DNA of 64,000 bases from positions 744,001 through 808,000 of the forward strand of contig NZ_JBHTLI010000001.1 of assembly GCF_042678405.1 (NCBI RefSeq), given 5' to 3'. Numbering within the stretch: the stretch's first letter is position 1; every line of letters starts with the position of its first letter. This DNA comes from Salegentibacter_A chungangensis. GTDB taxonomy: Bacteria; Bacteroidota; Bacteroidia; Flavobacteriales; Flavobacteriaceae. The notes under the pieces are model-generated. The model was not told the DNA's origin. It was given only the letters and a program-made list of their open reading frames with translations, and searched no databases. This document shows positions 9,065 to 17,969 of this stretch, piece after piece. Position numbers and translations under genes: made by a program.

Positions 9065-10387
9065 ATGAGAAAATACATATATAAACTACTCATTCTTAGC
9101 GCTCTTTTCACAGGCTTCGTATCCTGTGAGGTCAAGGAGTTTTCTGACCTGAATAACCCTGAGGTGGATGCTTTCAGGGAAAATTTAACCCGTGGGGACC
9201 TTCAGGATCTTGTAGGGGGTATCCTTTACAGTATGAGAGACAGGCTGGGGACTTATTATGATGACCTTGGCGTTATAGGCCGGGAATTCTGGAGATTTTC
9301 AAGTTCCGACCCGCGATTTACCGGAGACCTTTTAGGGAAGGAGAACGCGGTGCTGGATAACAACACTTTTTATATCACCGCGCCCTGGGCTTCCAGGTAT
9401 CGTACGGTGAAGAACGCGAATCTTATACTTGAGTTCCTTGACGGGCAGGATCTTTCTGCTCAGTTTTCAGCTGAAGAGATCAGCGCTACCAAAGGCTTTC
9501 TGAAAACCTTTATAGCCTATGAACTTCTTTTGAATCTGAACCTTACTTACGAGAACGGAATTCGTCTTGATGTATCTGACGAGAATAATCTGGGGCCTTT
9601 TGTTTCTTATACTGAAGCGCTTTCAGGAATTCGTGCAATGCTCGAAGACGGTGCCTCCGATCTTGCCGGGGGCGGGGATGAATTTCCATTCATACTTTCT
9701 TCAGGTTTTAGCGGATTCGATACCCCTTCTTCATTTCTTGAGGTTAACAAGGCTATTTCTGCCAGGGTTGCTGCCTACCAGGGAGATGATGCCGCGGTAC
9801 TTGCATTCCTTGAAGACTCATTCCTGGACCTGGATGGTGACCTTTATACCGGGATCTATTATAATTTCTCCAGTGACCAGACCGATATTCTTAACCCTAT
9901 GTACTTCCCTGTGGAGGCAACCACTGCAGGTGCAAGAATTGTTCAGCCCTCGTTTGTGACCGATGCTGAAGAGGGTGACAACAGGCTTGATAAGATCGCG
10001 ATGAGAAGTGAACCTTTAACGCTTGACGGGCTGACCGGGGAGTATGCAGTTTACCGGTATAAGTCTAATACCGATGCCATCCCGATCATCAGGAATGAAG
10101 AGCTGATCCTTCTTTATGCCGAAGCGAATATCGGTATAGATCCTGCAGAAACCGTAGAAGCATTAAATATCATCAGGGCTAAAGCCGGGATCGGGCCTTA
10201 TACGGGACCTGAGACTACTGAGGCTTTAACAGAGGAAATGCTGGAGCAGAGAAGGTATTCTTTATACGCTGAAGGACACAGGTGGATAGATATGAGGAGG
10301 TATGATATGCTGGATGAGCTTCCGCTTGATCGCGCAGGAGACGATGTATTTGTACAGTTCCCTATTCCGCTTACCGAGAACCAGTAG
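9065..10387 (+). CDS. SusD/RagB-family nutrient-binding lipoprotein
   Basis: This 440-residue surface lipoprotein has a signal ending FTGFVSC (lipobox Cys about residue 21), followed by helical TPR-like SusD content. It has the typical late motifs RNEELILLYAEANI and RYSLYAEGHRWIDMRRYD, and ends near FPIPLTENQ. It caps the upstream SusC barrel and captures substrate outside the cell. It is a little shorter than many SusD proteins (often 480-550) but appears intact. A strong terminator follows directly, so the SusC/SusD pair forms its own transcription unit. Confidence 0.93.
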   Translation: MRKYIYKLLILSALFTGFVSCEVKEFSDLNNPEVDAFRENLTRGDLQDLVGGILYSMRDRLGTYYDDLGVIGREFWRFSSSDPRFTGDLLGKENAVLDNNTFYITAPWASRYRTVKNANLILEFLDGQDLSAQFSAEEISATKGFLKTFIAYELLLNLNLTYENGIRLDVSDENNLGPFVSYTEALSGIRAMLEDGASDLAGGGDEFPFILSSGFSGFDTPSSFLEVNKAISARVAAYQGDDAAVLAFLEDSFLDLDGDLYTGIYYNFSSDQTDILNPMYFPVEATTAGARIVQPSFVTDAEEGDNRLDKIAMRSEPLTLDGLTGEYAVYRYKSNTDAIPIIRNEELILLYAEANIGIDPAETVEALNIIRAKAGIGPYTGPETTEALTEEMLEQRRYSLYAEGHRWIDMRRYDMLDELPLDRAGDDVFVQFPIPLTENQ

Positions 10388-10410
10388 AAAAACAGTCTAT
10401 TATAATCAAG

Positions 10411-10441
10411 GCCCGGTGTGTTATTCACGCCGGGCTTTTTG
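10411..10441 (+). terminator. Rho-independent terminator of the SusC/SusD pair
   Basis: A 10-bp GC-rich stem (GCCCGGTGTG at 10411-10420 against CACGCCGGGC at 10426-10435, one wobble) with a 5-nt loop is followed by TTTTT. Confidence 0.9.
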
Positions 10442-10471
10442 TTTTTAATTCTGATTATTGTTTTACCTTCG
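10439..10471 (+). promoter_or_regulatory. Predicted promoter of the EamA transporter gene
   Basis: TACCTTCG at 10464-10471 differs from TAnnTTTG at one position; TTG at 10439-10441 lies 22 nt upstream. Its position argues against a TTG start at 10458 for the following gene and for the ATG at 10500. Confidence 0.45.
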
Positions 10472-10499
10472 GCCCGCTAACACGAAAGTTTCAGGACCA

Positions 10500-11405
10500 A
10501 TGCCGCAATCAAATATCAAATGGGTGTACCTGCTCATTCTTTCCCTGGTATGGGGAAGCTCCTTTATCCTTATTAAGAAAGGACTGGTAGGTCTTACGGC
10601 TCTTCAGGTTGGATCCTTTCGGATTATTTTCGCGGCTTTATTTCTTATACTGATTGGCTTCAGAAGCCTGATGAAGCTGAGGTTTCAGCAATGGAAGTGG
10701 ATCATTTTTACAGGATTCCTGGGCTCTTTTTTTCCTGTTTATCTCTTCTCTTTTGCAGAAACCGAAATTGATAGTGCCATCGCCTCTATTCTTAATGCTA
10801 CCACCCCTTTAATGACCCTTATTTTTGGGGCGCTGCTGTTCGGTACGGGCTTAACCCAAAATAAAGTGATAGGAGTGGTCATTGGGCTTCTTGGGACGCT
10901 TGGCCTCATTCTAAGCGGGGCAAGCATTAATCCCGATCAGAATTATCTTTACTCGGGCCTCGTGATCATTGCCACCAGCTGTTATGCCTTTAATGTGAAT
11001 ATACTTAAAACCCATATGAGCGGCATTACGCCTTTGGGGATCACGGCTGGTAACTTTTCGGTTTTGCTGATCCCTGCGCTGATTATTCTTTATTATTCAG
11101 GGTTCTTTGAAAAGGATCTTGGAGCTGAGAAGCTGCAGCTTTCTGTGATGTATGTAGCTGTTCTGGGAGTGATAGGGACAGGGATTGCGATGGTGATCTT
11201 TAATAAGCTTGTGCAGATCTCAGATCCGGTATTTACCACTTCTGTTACCTATACCATTCCCGTTGTTGCATTAGGCTGGGGTATTCTTGATGATGAGACC
11301 TTTGGTGTCTGGCAGCTGACCTCGGCCGCGGTGATCCTGCTGGGAGTGTTTATTGTGAACCGATCCAAGAAATTCTATACCCGCCATAAGAAGCAGGCCG
11401 CCTGA
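10500..11405 (+). CDS. EamA-family (DMT) inner-membrane transporter
   Basis: About 301 residues with ten hydrophobic segments arranged as two EamA repeats, the pattern of drug/metabolite exporters. The first repeat opens IKWVYLLILSLVWGSSFILIKKGL, with the usual WG(S/A)xF motif. The second contains GIGTGIAMVIFNKLVQ-like sequence (here VIGTGIAMVIFNK) and ends with a positively charged tail. The ATG at 10500 is preferred because an in-frame TTG at 10458 would lie within the predicted promoter. The substrate is unknown. Neighbours give no help: it is bounded by terminators on both sides. Confidence 0.85.
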   Translation: MPQSNIKWVYLLILSLVWGSSFILIKKGLVGLTALQVGSFRIIFAALFLILIGFRSLMKLRFQQWKWIIFTGFLGSFFPVYLFSFAETEIDSAIASILNATTPLMTLIFGALLFGTGLTQNKVIGVVIGLLGTLGLILSGASINPDQNYLYSGLVIIATSCYAFNVNILKTHMSGITPLGITAGNFSVLLIPALIILYYSGFFEKDLGAEKLQLSVMYVAVLGVIGTGIAMVIFNKLVQISDPVFTTSVTYTIPVVALGWGILDDETFGVWQLTSAAVILLGVFIVNRSKKFYTRHKKQAA

Positions 11406-11412
11406 TATCAAT

Positions 11413-11438
11413 AAAAAAGCCGACCCACGGCCGGCTTT
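11413..11438. terminator. Bidirectional terminator between convergent genes
   Basis: AAAGCCG (11416-11422) pairs with CGGCTTT (11432-11438). The A-run before it gives a good T-run leftward; rightward it has only TTTCTAT. It serves the EamA gene and, better, the leftward M16 operon. Confidence 0.75.
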
Positions 11439-11463
11439 CTATCAAACATTAATAAAAAAACGG

Positions 11464-13536
11464 TTACAGTTCGAAATCGGTTTCAGAAACCCCTTCATTT
11501 ACAAGTACTTCAGAAACATTAAATTCGAGATTTTGAGGCCCCATGTTCATAGACAATTGATGAGGGAATTTCACTCCTTCAGTGGCTTCGTAATTATTAT
11601 AACCTGTGGTGATCGTCATAGTCTGTCCTCCCTGCGACATAGTTTTAGAGGACTGCACTTTTAGGCCTGTTTCAGTATCGTAGAAAGATTTGTTGTTAGC
11701 GTCGAAAGCAACTACATAAGCATCACTGCCGTTGACTTCCTCTATCCCTTCAAGGCTTGCATTTTCTGTATTTAGTTCAGGAAACGGATTGGCATCGGCT
11801 TTGGCGATCTTTATCTGATCTTCGGTATATGGGATCTTCTGGCCCTGAGCCATCACATAACCTTCCTCACCATTAAACACCTGTTTGCTCATCACATTGC
11901 CATTCATAGAAATGGTCTGATTCAGCTTTCCGTCGGAAGTGCGTTTCAGGTTAAGGTCAAGTTGCATTCCCTGCACCTCGGCCTGGGCTAAAAGCACTAC
12001 GCTCTCTATATCATTCACTGCTTCCCGACCTCCAATGGCCTCAATATAGTTTTCGAAAACCTTTTTTACACTCATAGAAGCATCCATTTTCTTGGCTTCA
12101 GGCTTTTCCGTTTCATTTCCGAATCTGTCGAAATACCGTACAGGAATATTCTTCCCGTTATAAGTCATATTCTCAAGGTCTTCAGCCACCTCGCTGCCTT
12201 TTCCGGCAACCACGATCCTGGCCTTGTCTATCTTGAAATAATTTTGGGCTACTCGTTGTACATCCTCAAGTGTAACAGCCTTTATTTTCTCAAGAAAGGT
12301 CTCGTAGAAATCATCCGAAAGGTCTTCGGTTTCGATGTTGAGTGCAAATTTGGCGATAGTTGAAGGTTGTTCCAGAGAAAGTACAAAGTCTCCTGTATAC
12401 TTGTTCTTGGCATTATTCAGTTCCTGAGGCGTCACCTTTTCATCTCTTATTCTATGAATCTCATCAAGAAAAGCAACGATAGCACTGTCTGTAACGGCAT
12501 TTCTTACACTTGCACTTGCTACAAAAGTGGAAGCGATCTTGTCGTCTCCCGTGCTTGAATACGCGCCATAAGTATATCCTTTATCTTCACGAAGGTTAAG
12601 GAATAATCTGGCTTCACCGCCACCGCCGAGAATTTTGTTGGCCAGCAGCACAGGGAAGTAGTCTTCATCTCCTTTTTGCAATTTGATGGTGTTTACTACC
12701 GCGATCTCACTCTGCACGGCATTTGGCATATCAATAAAATTGATCTGGGTGTATTGAGCATTGGTCACTTCCGGCAGCTTGAATGAAGGAAGGTTTTTTT
12801 TGTCCCAGTTGCTGAAATTCTCCTCTACAAGTTTTTTGGTCTCGGCTGGGTCAACATCTCCTACTATAACCAGGTATGCATTTTGTGGAACGAAATAGGT
12901 GTTGTAATAGGCTTTTACATTCTCCAGGTTTAGCTGTTCAATGCTTTCTTCAGTTGCAAACTCTCCATAGGGATGATTCTTACCGTAAGCAAGCGCAGAA
13001 CGTACACGTCTGGCATTGAATGCCACGTCCTTTTGATTGGATTTCAGATTTTCGATAAGACGTTGCTTTTCCTTGTCAAACTCTTCCTGGGTGAATTTAG
13101 GGTTTATAGCCCCTTCAGCCATAAGTTCAAGGACCCTTGGGAAATATTTTGAAAGGGTGTTAGCTGAAGCCCCTGCTGAATAAAAATTCAGGCTGGCTCC
13201 AAGGTAGTCTACCTCTTCATTGAATTCGTCTTTTGGAATGTTGTTGCTTCCTGCCCCCAGAACTGCTCCCATAAGACTGGAAACTCCGGCTTTAGATCCT
13301 TCAGGATGTGGCGGGTTGTCAAGGCTTAACGACATTGAAACTCGTGGAAGTTTGTGGTTTTCAACAACCATAACTTTCAGGCCGTTGTCGAGAGTAAAGG
13401 TTTCAGGTTTTCCCACATTTATCTTCGGAGCGGGTCCCGGCTGGGGTTGTTTGCTTCGGTCTATCTGGGCTGTGGCACCGAATGCGATGAACAGAACGGC
13501 CACAAATGCTAATATATTTTTTCTCATTTTCTTCAT
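11464..13536 (-). CDS. M16-family peptidase-like protein lacking the zinc motif, with C-terminal extra domain
   Basis: The 690-residue protein has a signal peptide (LFIAFGATAQ) and two M16 half-domains (about residues 45-460). Where an active M16 enzyme has HxxEH it shows GVSSLMGAVLGAG, so it is catalytically inactive. It carries the R/Y element expected of the partner subunit (NLREDKGYTYGAYS). Such proteins pair with an active M16 subunit, here encoded immediately upstream with one base between stop and start. Residues from about 485 to the end form an additional beta-rich domain that resembles LolA-like or lipoprotein-sorting proteins (SFYDTETGLKVQSSKT). An alternative start three codons later (13527) is possible. 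The role is probably periplasmic peptide degradation. Confidence 0.85.
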   Translation of the reverse strand: MKKMRKNILAFVAVLFIAFGATAQIDRSKQPQPGPAPKINVGKPETFTLDNGLKVMVVENHKLPRVSMSLSLDNPPHPEGSKAGVSSLMGAVLGAGSNNIPKDEFNEEVDYLGASLNFYSAGASANTLSKYFPRVLELMAEGAINPKFTQEEFDKEKQRLIENLKSNQKDVAFNARRVRSALAYGKNHPYGEFATEESIEQLNLENVKAYYNTYFVPQNAYLVIVGDVDPAETKKLVEENFSNWDKKNLPSFKLPEVTNAQYTQINFIDMPNAVQSEIAVVNTIKLQKGDEDYFPVLLANKILGGGGEARLFLNLREDKGYTYGAYSSTGDDKIASTFVASASVRNAVTDSAIVAFLDEIHRIRDEKVTPQELNNAKNKYTGDFVLSLEQPSTIAKFALNIETEDLSDDFYETFLEKIKAVTLEDVQRVAQNYFKIDKARIVVAGKGSEVAEDLENMTYNGKNIPVRYFDRFGNETEKPEAKKMDASMSVKKVFENYIEAIGGREAVNDIESVVLLAQAEVQGMQLDLNLKRTSDGKLNQTISMNGNVMSKQVFNGEEGYVMAQGQKIPYTEDQIKIAKADANPFPELNTENASLEGIEEVNGSDAYVVAFDANNKSFYDTETGLKVQSSKTMSQGGQTMTITTGYNNYEATEGVKFPHQLSMNMGPQNLEFNVSEVLVNEGVSETDFEL

Positions 13537-13537
13537 T

Positions 13538-14878
13538 TTATTTGGTTTCGGCTTCAGCCTTATCCTCTTTATTTTCCGGCAGATACTCTAAGATCAGCCT
13601 TTGGTTTGGCTTCAGGTATTTATTGGCAACACGCTTAATATCTTCCCGGGTAATGTTTCTATAGATCTCGATCTCGTCATTAATGAGCCCGGTATCGTTG
13701 TAAAGAAGATAGTTTCGTGCCAGAGAATTAGCAATTCCGGCCATACTTGAATTTGAATTCACATAGTTGTTTTCAGCCTTGTTCTGAAGTTTCTGAAAAT
13801 CCTTTTCTGAGATAAGCTCATTTCTTAGCTTGGCTACTTCTTCTTCTATTTCGCTGTTAAGAGTATCCAGGGAAGTTTCTCCCACCGGAAGAGCGTATAC
13901 CAGATACATTCCGTAATCTTCCTGTTCAAGGTTAAAGGCTCCAACCTGAAGCGCCTGCTTTTGCTCATCTACAAGTTTCTTATAAAGTTTTGAGCTGTTT
14001 CCGTCTGTTAAATAAGAGGAAATAAGGTTTAGCACATAGGAGTCACGATTAGTGAATTCCGGGGTTCTGTACGCGGTAACCGTCGCGGGGATCTGAATAT
14101 TAGGATCGTAAGCGGTGGCATTTTTCTGTTCGGTAATAGGTTCTTCTTTAGGGAAGCTTCTTTCGATCTCTTTTCCTGAAGGGATCGGCCCGAAATAATC
14201 CTTGATCATTTTCTTTGTATCCTCAAGCTGAATGTCTCCGGCAACCACAAGCACCGCGTTGTTAGGAACATAATATTTATCGAAATAGGCGTTGAATTCA
14301 TCAAGTGTGGCGGCATCAAGGTCTTTCATATACCCGATATTAGGGTCTTTGTAAGGATGCTTTTCAAAAAGATTGCTGAAAACTGCCGGTAACAATCCTC
14401 CGTAAGGGGAGTTGTCATAACGAAGCCTTCTTTCCTCTTTTACCACCTCGTTCTGGGTGTCTACACCTTTTTGCTTGATAATAGGGTGCAACATACGTTC
14501 AGACTCCATCCATAGTCCCAGCTCAAGGTTGTTGGAAGGGAAGATCTCATAATAGTATGTCCTGTCGTTAGTGGTATTGGCGTTGTTGCTGCCTCCGTTG
14601 GAGCTTACAATTTCAAACCATTTTCCGTTTGGGATATTTTCGGTCCCTTCAAATAAAAGATGTTCGAAAAAATGGGCGAATCCGGTTCGTCCTTCTTCGC
14701 GGTCTTTCCCCCCTACGTGGTACATTACCGAGGTGGTGACTACAGGGGCTGAATTGTCCTGATGCAGGATCACATGTAGCCCGTTATCCAGGTCATATTC
14801 CGTGAATTCCACCTCCTGGGCAAAAGTGGTGAACCCCAGCAAAAGACTGCAGGCTGTAAGTTTTAAGTAGTTGATCAT
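13538..14878 (-). CDS. M16-family zinc metallopeptidase (active subunit)
   Basis: The 446-residue secreted protein (signal LLLGFTTFAQ) has the inverted zinc motif HFFEH at residues 69-73 and the downstream glutamate in VKEERRLRYDN (near residue 150). It also has the second-half element ALQVGAFNLEQ. It is likely a periplasmic oligopeptidase forming a heterodimer with the inactive partner encoded one base downstream. The C-terminus is Glu/Lys-rich. Both genes form a leftward operon ended by the hairpin at 11413-11438. Confidence 0.9.
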   Translation of the reverse strand: MINYLKLTACSLLLGFTTFAQEVEFTEYDLDNGLHVILHQDNSAPVVTTSVMYHVGGKDREEGRTGFAHFFEHLLFEGTENIPNGKWFEIVSSNGGSNNANTTNDRTYYYEIFPSNNLELGLWMESERMLHPIIKQKGVDTQNEVVKEERRLRYDNSPYGGLLPAVFSNLFEKHPYKDPNIGYMKDLDAATLDEFNAYFDKYYVPNNAVLVVAGDIQLEDTKKMIKDYFGPIPSGKEIERSFPKEEPITEQKNATAYDPNIQIPATVTAYRTPEFTNRDSYVLNLISSYLTDGNSSKLYKKLVDEQKQALQVGAFNLEQEDYGMYLVYALPVGETSLDTLNSEIEEEVAKLRNELISEKDFQKLQNKAENNYVNSNSSMAGIANSLARNYLLYNDTGLINDEIEIYRNITREDIKRVANKYLKPNQRLILEYLPENKEDKAEAETK

Positions 14879-15009
14879 TTGGAGTTAATTTTTATTAATG
14901 CAATTAATAAGTGTGTAAACAGGATGTTTTGTTACAGAATTGTTCGGGTTATTTGGCAGGAATCCTTTAATTTTAATTGACTGAGATTTGCTCTTTTAGG
15001 CTTCGATAT

Positions 15010-15278
15010 GTGAAACAACTGGTGACTTTTTTCGCCCTGGCGTACCTTATTTCCTGGATCATTTGGCTTTCTTTGTATTCCGGCCTGCATCATATTCCCA
15101 TTTATTATATAATCACGCTCTCGGAGGGCTTGGCCCAATGATGAGTGCTTTTATAACTACCCGCCTCTATTTGGGCAGGGAGGGGGTGAATAAACTTATG
15201 CTTGGTTGCTTTAAGTTCAAAGCTTTTGGATATTTATTAGTGGCTCTGTTGGGGCCATCCGGTTCAGGAAAAGAATAA
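15010..15278 (+). pseudogene. Frameshifted, truncated remnant of a CPBP-family intramembrane protease
   Basis: Starting at a GTG (15010), frame 1 reads VKQLVTFFALAYLISWIIWLSLYS and runs to a TGA at 15139. In another frame the sequence continues YNHALGGLGPMMSAFITTRLYLGREG up to 15278. Joined, the two pieces read like the N-terminal third of CPBP/Abi-type membrane proteases, which usually begin with a similar first helix and an HALGxxGP element. The switch lies near 15100. The catalytic EExxxR and later HxxxN parts are absent, and the C-terminus degenerates to GPSGSGKE. It is therefore a decayed gene; the family call rests on recognition by eye. Confidence 0.6.
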
Positions 15279-15467
15279 GATAATAATGTAGAGGCCCCTT
15301 AGGGCTTTTAAACAACCAAAGTTATAGTTCTGTTGGAGCTTCCAATTTCAGGTAATTACTTTCAGGCCTTCATCGGCGTCTCTTCTTACAATTATCCTAT
15401 AACCTGAGGATGGTCATTTCTCCCGGCAGCAAAGAAGCTTAATATTACACTTTAAAAATTTGATTTT
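15279..15467. other. Non-coding gap after the CPBP remnant
   Basis: No convincing gene. GCCC-CTTA-GGGC (15293-15304) followed by TTTT is a weak terminator-like hairpin. The rest may be eroded coding sequence. Confidence 0.4.
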
Positions 15468-16082
15468 ATGAAAGAACAGTTGAGCCAAAGCCTGGAAAAT
15501 TCCTTCAGCTACCAAGAATATATGGATCTCATGGAAGACCTGGTAAGTGCGGAAAGCACCACCGGAGAAATCAATAAAGACAGGGTTGATTTCACAGCCT
15601 TAAACCACAAGCGTTCCCGCCGGCTAAATAAAAAGTTACTGCTTTCAGAAGCCGAAAACTCCATTTTTAACGAACTAAAGACGAAACAGATCTGGCTGGT
15701 GATCACCGAATCCTGGTGTGGAGACGCGGCACAAACGCTCCCGGTGCTTAATAAACTCGCAGAGGCCTCAGAGAATATCGACCTCAAGATCATCTTGAGA
15801 GATGAGCACCCGGAATTAATGGATAATTTCCTTACCAACGGTACCCGATCCATTCCGAAACTGATCATATTAACTCCTGATCTGGAAGTAATCACCACCT
15901 GGGGGCCACGTACCTCCGCAGCTACCAAACTTGTTACCGACTACAAGGAAAAGTTTGGTAAGATAGATGCCGAATTCAAAGCCCAGCTTCAATTATGGTA
16001 CAACAAGGATAAAGGATCGAGCATCATCAATGAACTTGCGGAAGTAGCCCGTAAGATCGAAGAGCAGGAGGTTGTTTATTGA
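15468..16082 (+). CDS. Thioredoxin-fold protein with a single active-site cysteine
   Basis: At 204 residues with no signal peptide, this is a cytoplasmic thioredoxin-like protein. The active-site segment is ESWCGDAAQ: Trp83-Cys84-Gly85-Asp86, so the second Cys of the CxxC motif is replaced by Asp. A cis-Pro element follows in TRSIPKLIIL. N-terminal (about 1-70) and C-terminal (about 160-204) extensions are helical. Proteins of this kind are widespread in Bacteroidota and usually annotated only as thioredoxin family. With one cysteine it cannot do standard dithiol exchange; a monothiol role is possible. It is a single gene between a decayed gene and a convergent operon. Confidence 0.85.
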   Translation: MKEQLSQSLENSFSYQEYMDLMEDLVSAESTTGEINKDRVDFTALNHKRSRRLNKKLLLSEAENSIFNELKTKQIWLVITESWCGDAAQTLPVLNKLAEASENIDLKIILRDEHPELMDNFLTNGTRSIPKLIILTPDLEVITTWGPRTSAATKLVTDYKEKFGKIDAEFKAQLQLWYNKDKGSSIINELAEVARKIEEQEVVY

Positions 16083-16110
16083 TTAAGAGTTCTGCTCTAA
16101 AAGTATTTGC

Positions 16111-17262
16111 CTAAAAACTATAACGAAGCCTTAAAAAGCAGCTATTCCCAAGGGTTTTGTAATCCTCAAATTCGAAAAAGGACTGGCTTGTAAAGTTGAG
16201 GTCCCAGTTGGTGGCAAGTGAATAATTAAGAGAAGGCATTGCGATTACTGAATGTCTCGTGGGAGAATAGATGAAACTGGCGGTACCCAAAAAGATGGGC
16301 GTAAACTCCTTTGAAAGCTGAAGAAAAAAAGAATATTTAAAAGGCATCAGGTTTTTGGCGCTGATCCTGGCGAGGGCAAGATCTTCTATGCTTGAAAATG
16401 AATTGTTAGCAGAACTGTTGTAGAGTGCCGAGCTATTAACATACAGGCCTTTCTGAAAAGCGTAGTCTAAAGAAATGGAAGCGCTCATAACATTTTCATT
16501 CCCGGGGTATTCTTCATAAGGCACAAAATAGGAGATCTCACCTTTGAATCCAGCTTCTTTCAGGTTTCCTGCCCATCCTGCCCCTACTACCCAGTCCTTT
16601 TGATACACCCCGGTTAAAAACTGGATATCATAGGTCCATTTGTTGAATTTGTACATTCCGGCGGCAATAAGATCATCATTTTGCTTTCCTCCCTTCGCTG
16701 TTAACTCTATCTTGCTGAAGTCTCCGGTATAATACTGTACTCGTATCGCATCACTTCCGGGGCGCTCCTCATAATCGAAATCCAGAAAATTATAAGTGTT
16801 GAAGATATCATTCGGGTTCCATACCAGATTCATCCCCCAGTTAATTCGCTGCCTGCCAAGGCTGATATCCCAATTGGCCTTCGTATAGTTCACCAGCGCC
16901 CTGTCAATAAGGCTATTGAAGACCAGGTTATTCTCTTCAATTAAGTTAACCGAAAGATCTGCCAGCCCGGGATCATCATCCAGCATTTCAGCAAAACCAG
17001 GGAAGGATCTTATGCGATCCCCGTAATATATTCTGTTTCTCACTTCCAGTCTTATGCTAAATTCATCATTTGGCAGGTATTTAAAATTAAGCCGGTTGTG
17101 AATAAGGCTTGTCCATTGTAATTGGTCCAGCCGGTCAATAAAGTTGAATTCGTGCAGGTTTTTAATATATCCGTCAACAGAGATCTTTGGCGCCTCTTCC
17201 TGTGAATAGACGTTGAATGACACCAGCAGTATCAAAACCAGATATAGCCTCCATTTTTTCAT
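16111..17262 (-). CDS. Predicted outer-membrane beta-barrel protein, last gene of the Lol-like operon
   Basis: From the ATG at 17262 it encodes 383 residues with a signal peptide (LYLVLILLVSFNVYSQ), then amphipathic beta-strand sequence rich in aromatic residues and ending in FLRLRYSF, a typical C-terminal barrel signature with final Phe. The motif LGRQRINWGMNLVWNPNDIFN resembles porin-like or DUF1302-type barrels. An upstream in-frame ATG at 17313 would destroy the signal peptide and overlap the ATPase gene, so it is rejected. The gene starts 4 bases after the ABC ATPase stop, so it belongs to that operon. No specific function is known. Confidence 0.8.
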   Translation of the reverse strand: MKKWRLYLVLILLVSFNVYSQEEAPKISVDGYIKNLHEFNFIDRLDQLQWTSLIHNRLNFKYLPNDEFSIRLEVRNRIYYGDRIRSFPGFAEMLDDDPGLADLSVNLIEENNLVFNSLIDRALVNYTKANWDISLGRQRINWGMNLVWNPNDIFNTYNFLDFDYEERPGSDAIRVQYYTGDFSKIELTAKGGKQNDDLIAAGMYKFNKWTYDIQFLTGVYQKDWVVGAGWAGNLKEAGFKGEISYFVPYEEYPGNENVMSASISLDYAFQKGLYVNSSALYNSSANNSFSSIEDLALARISAKNLMPFKYSFFLQLSKEFTPIFLGTASFIYSPTRHSVIAMPSLNYSLATNWDLNFTSQSFFEFEDYKTLGNSCFLRLRYSF

Positions 17263-17266
17263 TTTC

Positions 17267-17965
17267 TTAAGTTGGAGTTTGCTGCACATCTGAATCAACC
17301 CGGCCATCAACAAGAGTGATCACCCTTCTTGCTTTCTTAATGACACGCGGGTCGTGAGTTGAAAAAAGAAAAGTTATATTCTCCTCACGGTTTAGTTTTG
17401 CCATGATATCCATTAATTTATTGGCCGATACCGAATCCAGGTTTGCGGTAGGTTCATCAGCCAGAACAATTTGAGGTTTTGAAGCCAGGGCCCTGGCCAC
17501 TGCAACCCTTTGCTGCTGACCACCTGAAAGCTCTCCCGGCTTATTGTCGATTTTATCTTCGAGCCCTACTTCTTTCAACAATTCCATCACCCGCTGTTTT
17601 CTTTCTTTTTTCGAAACATTCTGAAGCTGCAATACAAAACCGATGTTTTCTTTGGAAGTAAGCACGGGAATCAGGTTAAAGGCCTGAAACACAAAACCTA
17701 TATTGTGAAGCCTGAAATCGATAAGCTTATTTTCGGAAAGTTTGGTGATCTCAACATCATCTATGATCACAGTGCCTGAGGTGGGTTTATCAAGCCCGCC
17801 CATCATATTCAGAAGGGTGGATTTTCCTGAGCCGGACGGGCCTACCAGCGCTACAAATTCACCTTCTTCTATATGTACATGCACATCCTGTAGCGCTTTT
17901 ACCGGCACCATTTTTTGGTTATAGGTCTTACTGATATTATGCGCGTCTATTATAGTCTTGGCCAT
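17267..17965 (-). CDS. LolD/MacB-type ABC transporter ATP-binding protein
   Basis: This 232-residue ATPase has Walker A GPSGSGKST (about residues 39-47), the Q-loop FVFQAFNLIP, the signature LSGGQQQR, Walker B IVLADEPTANLDS and the H-loop STHDPRV. It belongs to the group that powers FtsX-type permeases (LolCDE, MacB), which act by mechanotransmission rather than classical substrate translocation. It follows two permease genes with 4 bases between, and precedes the barrel gene. The complete set suggests transport of lipoproteins, lipids or a similar amphiphile across the periplasm. Confidence 0.93.
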   Translation of the reverse strand: MAKTIIDAHNISKTYNQKMVPVKALQDVHVHIEEGEFVALVGPSGSGKSTLLNMMGGLDKPTSGTVIIDDVEITKLSENKLIDFRLHNIGFVFQAFNLIPVLTSKENIGFVLQLQNVSKKERKQRVMELLKEVGLEDKIDNKPGELSGGQQQRVAVARALASKPQIVLADEPTANLDSVSANKLMDIMAKLNREENITFLFSTHDPRVIKKARRVITLVDGRVDSDVQQTPT

Positions 17966-17969
17966 AATC

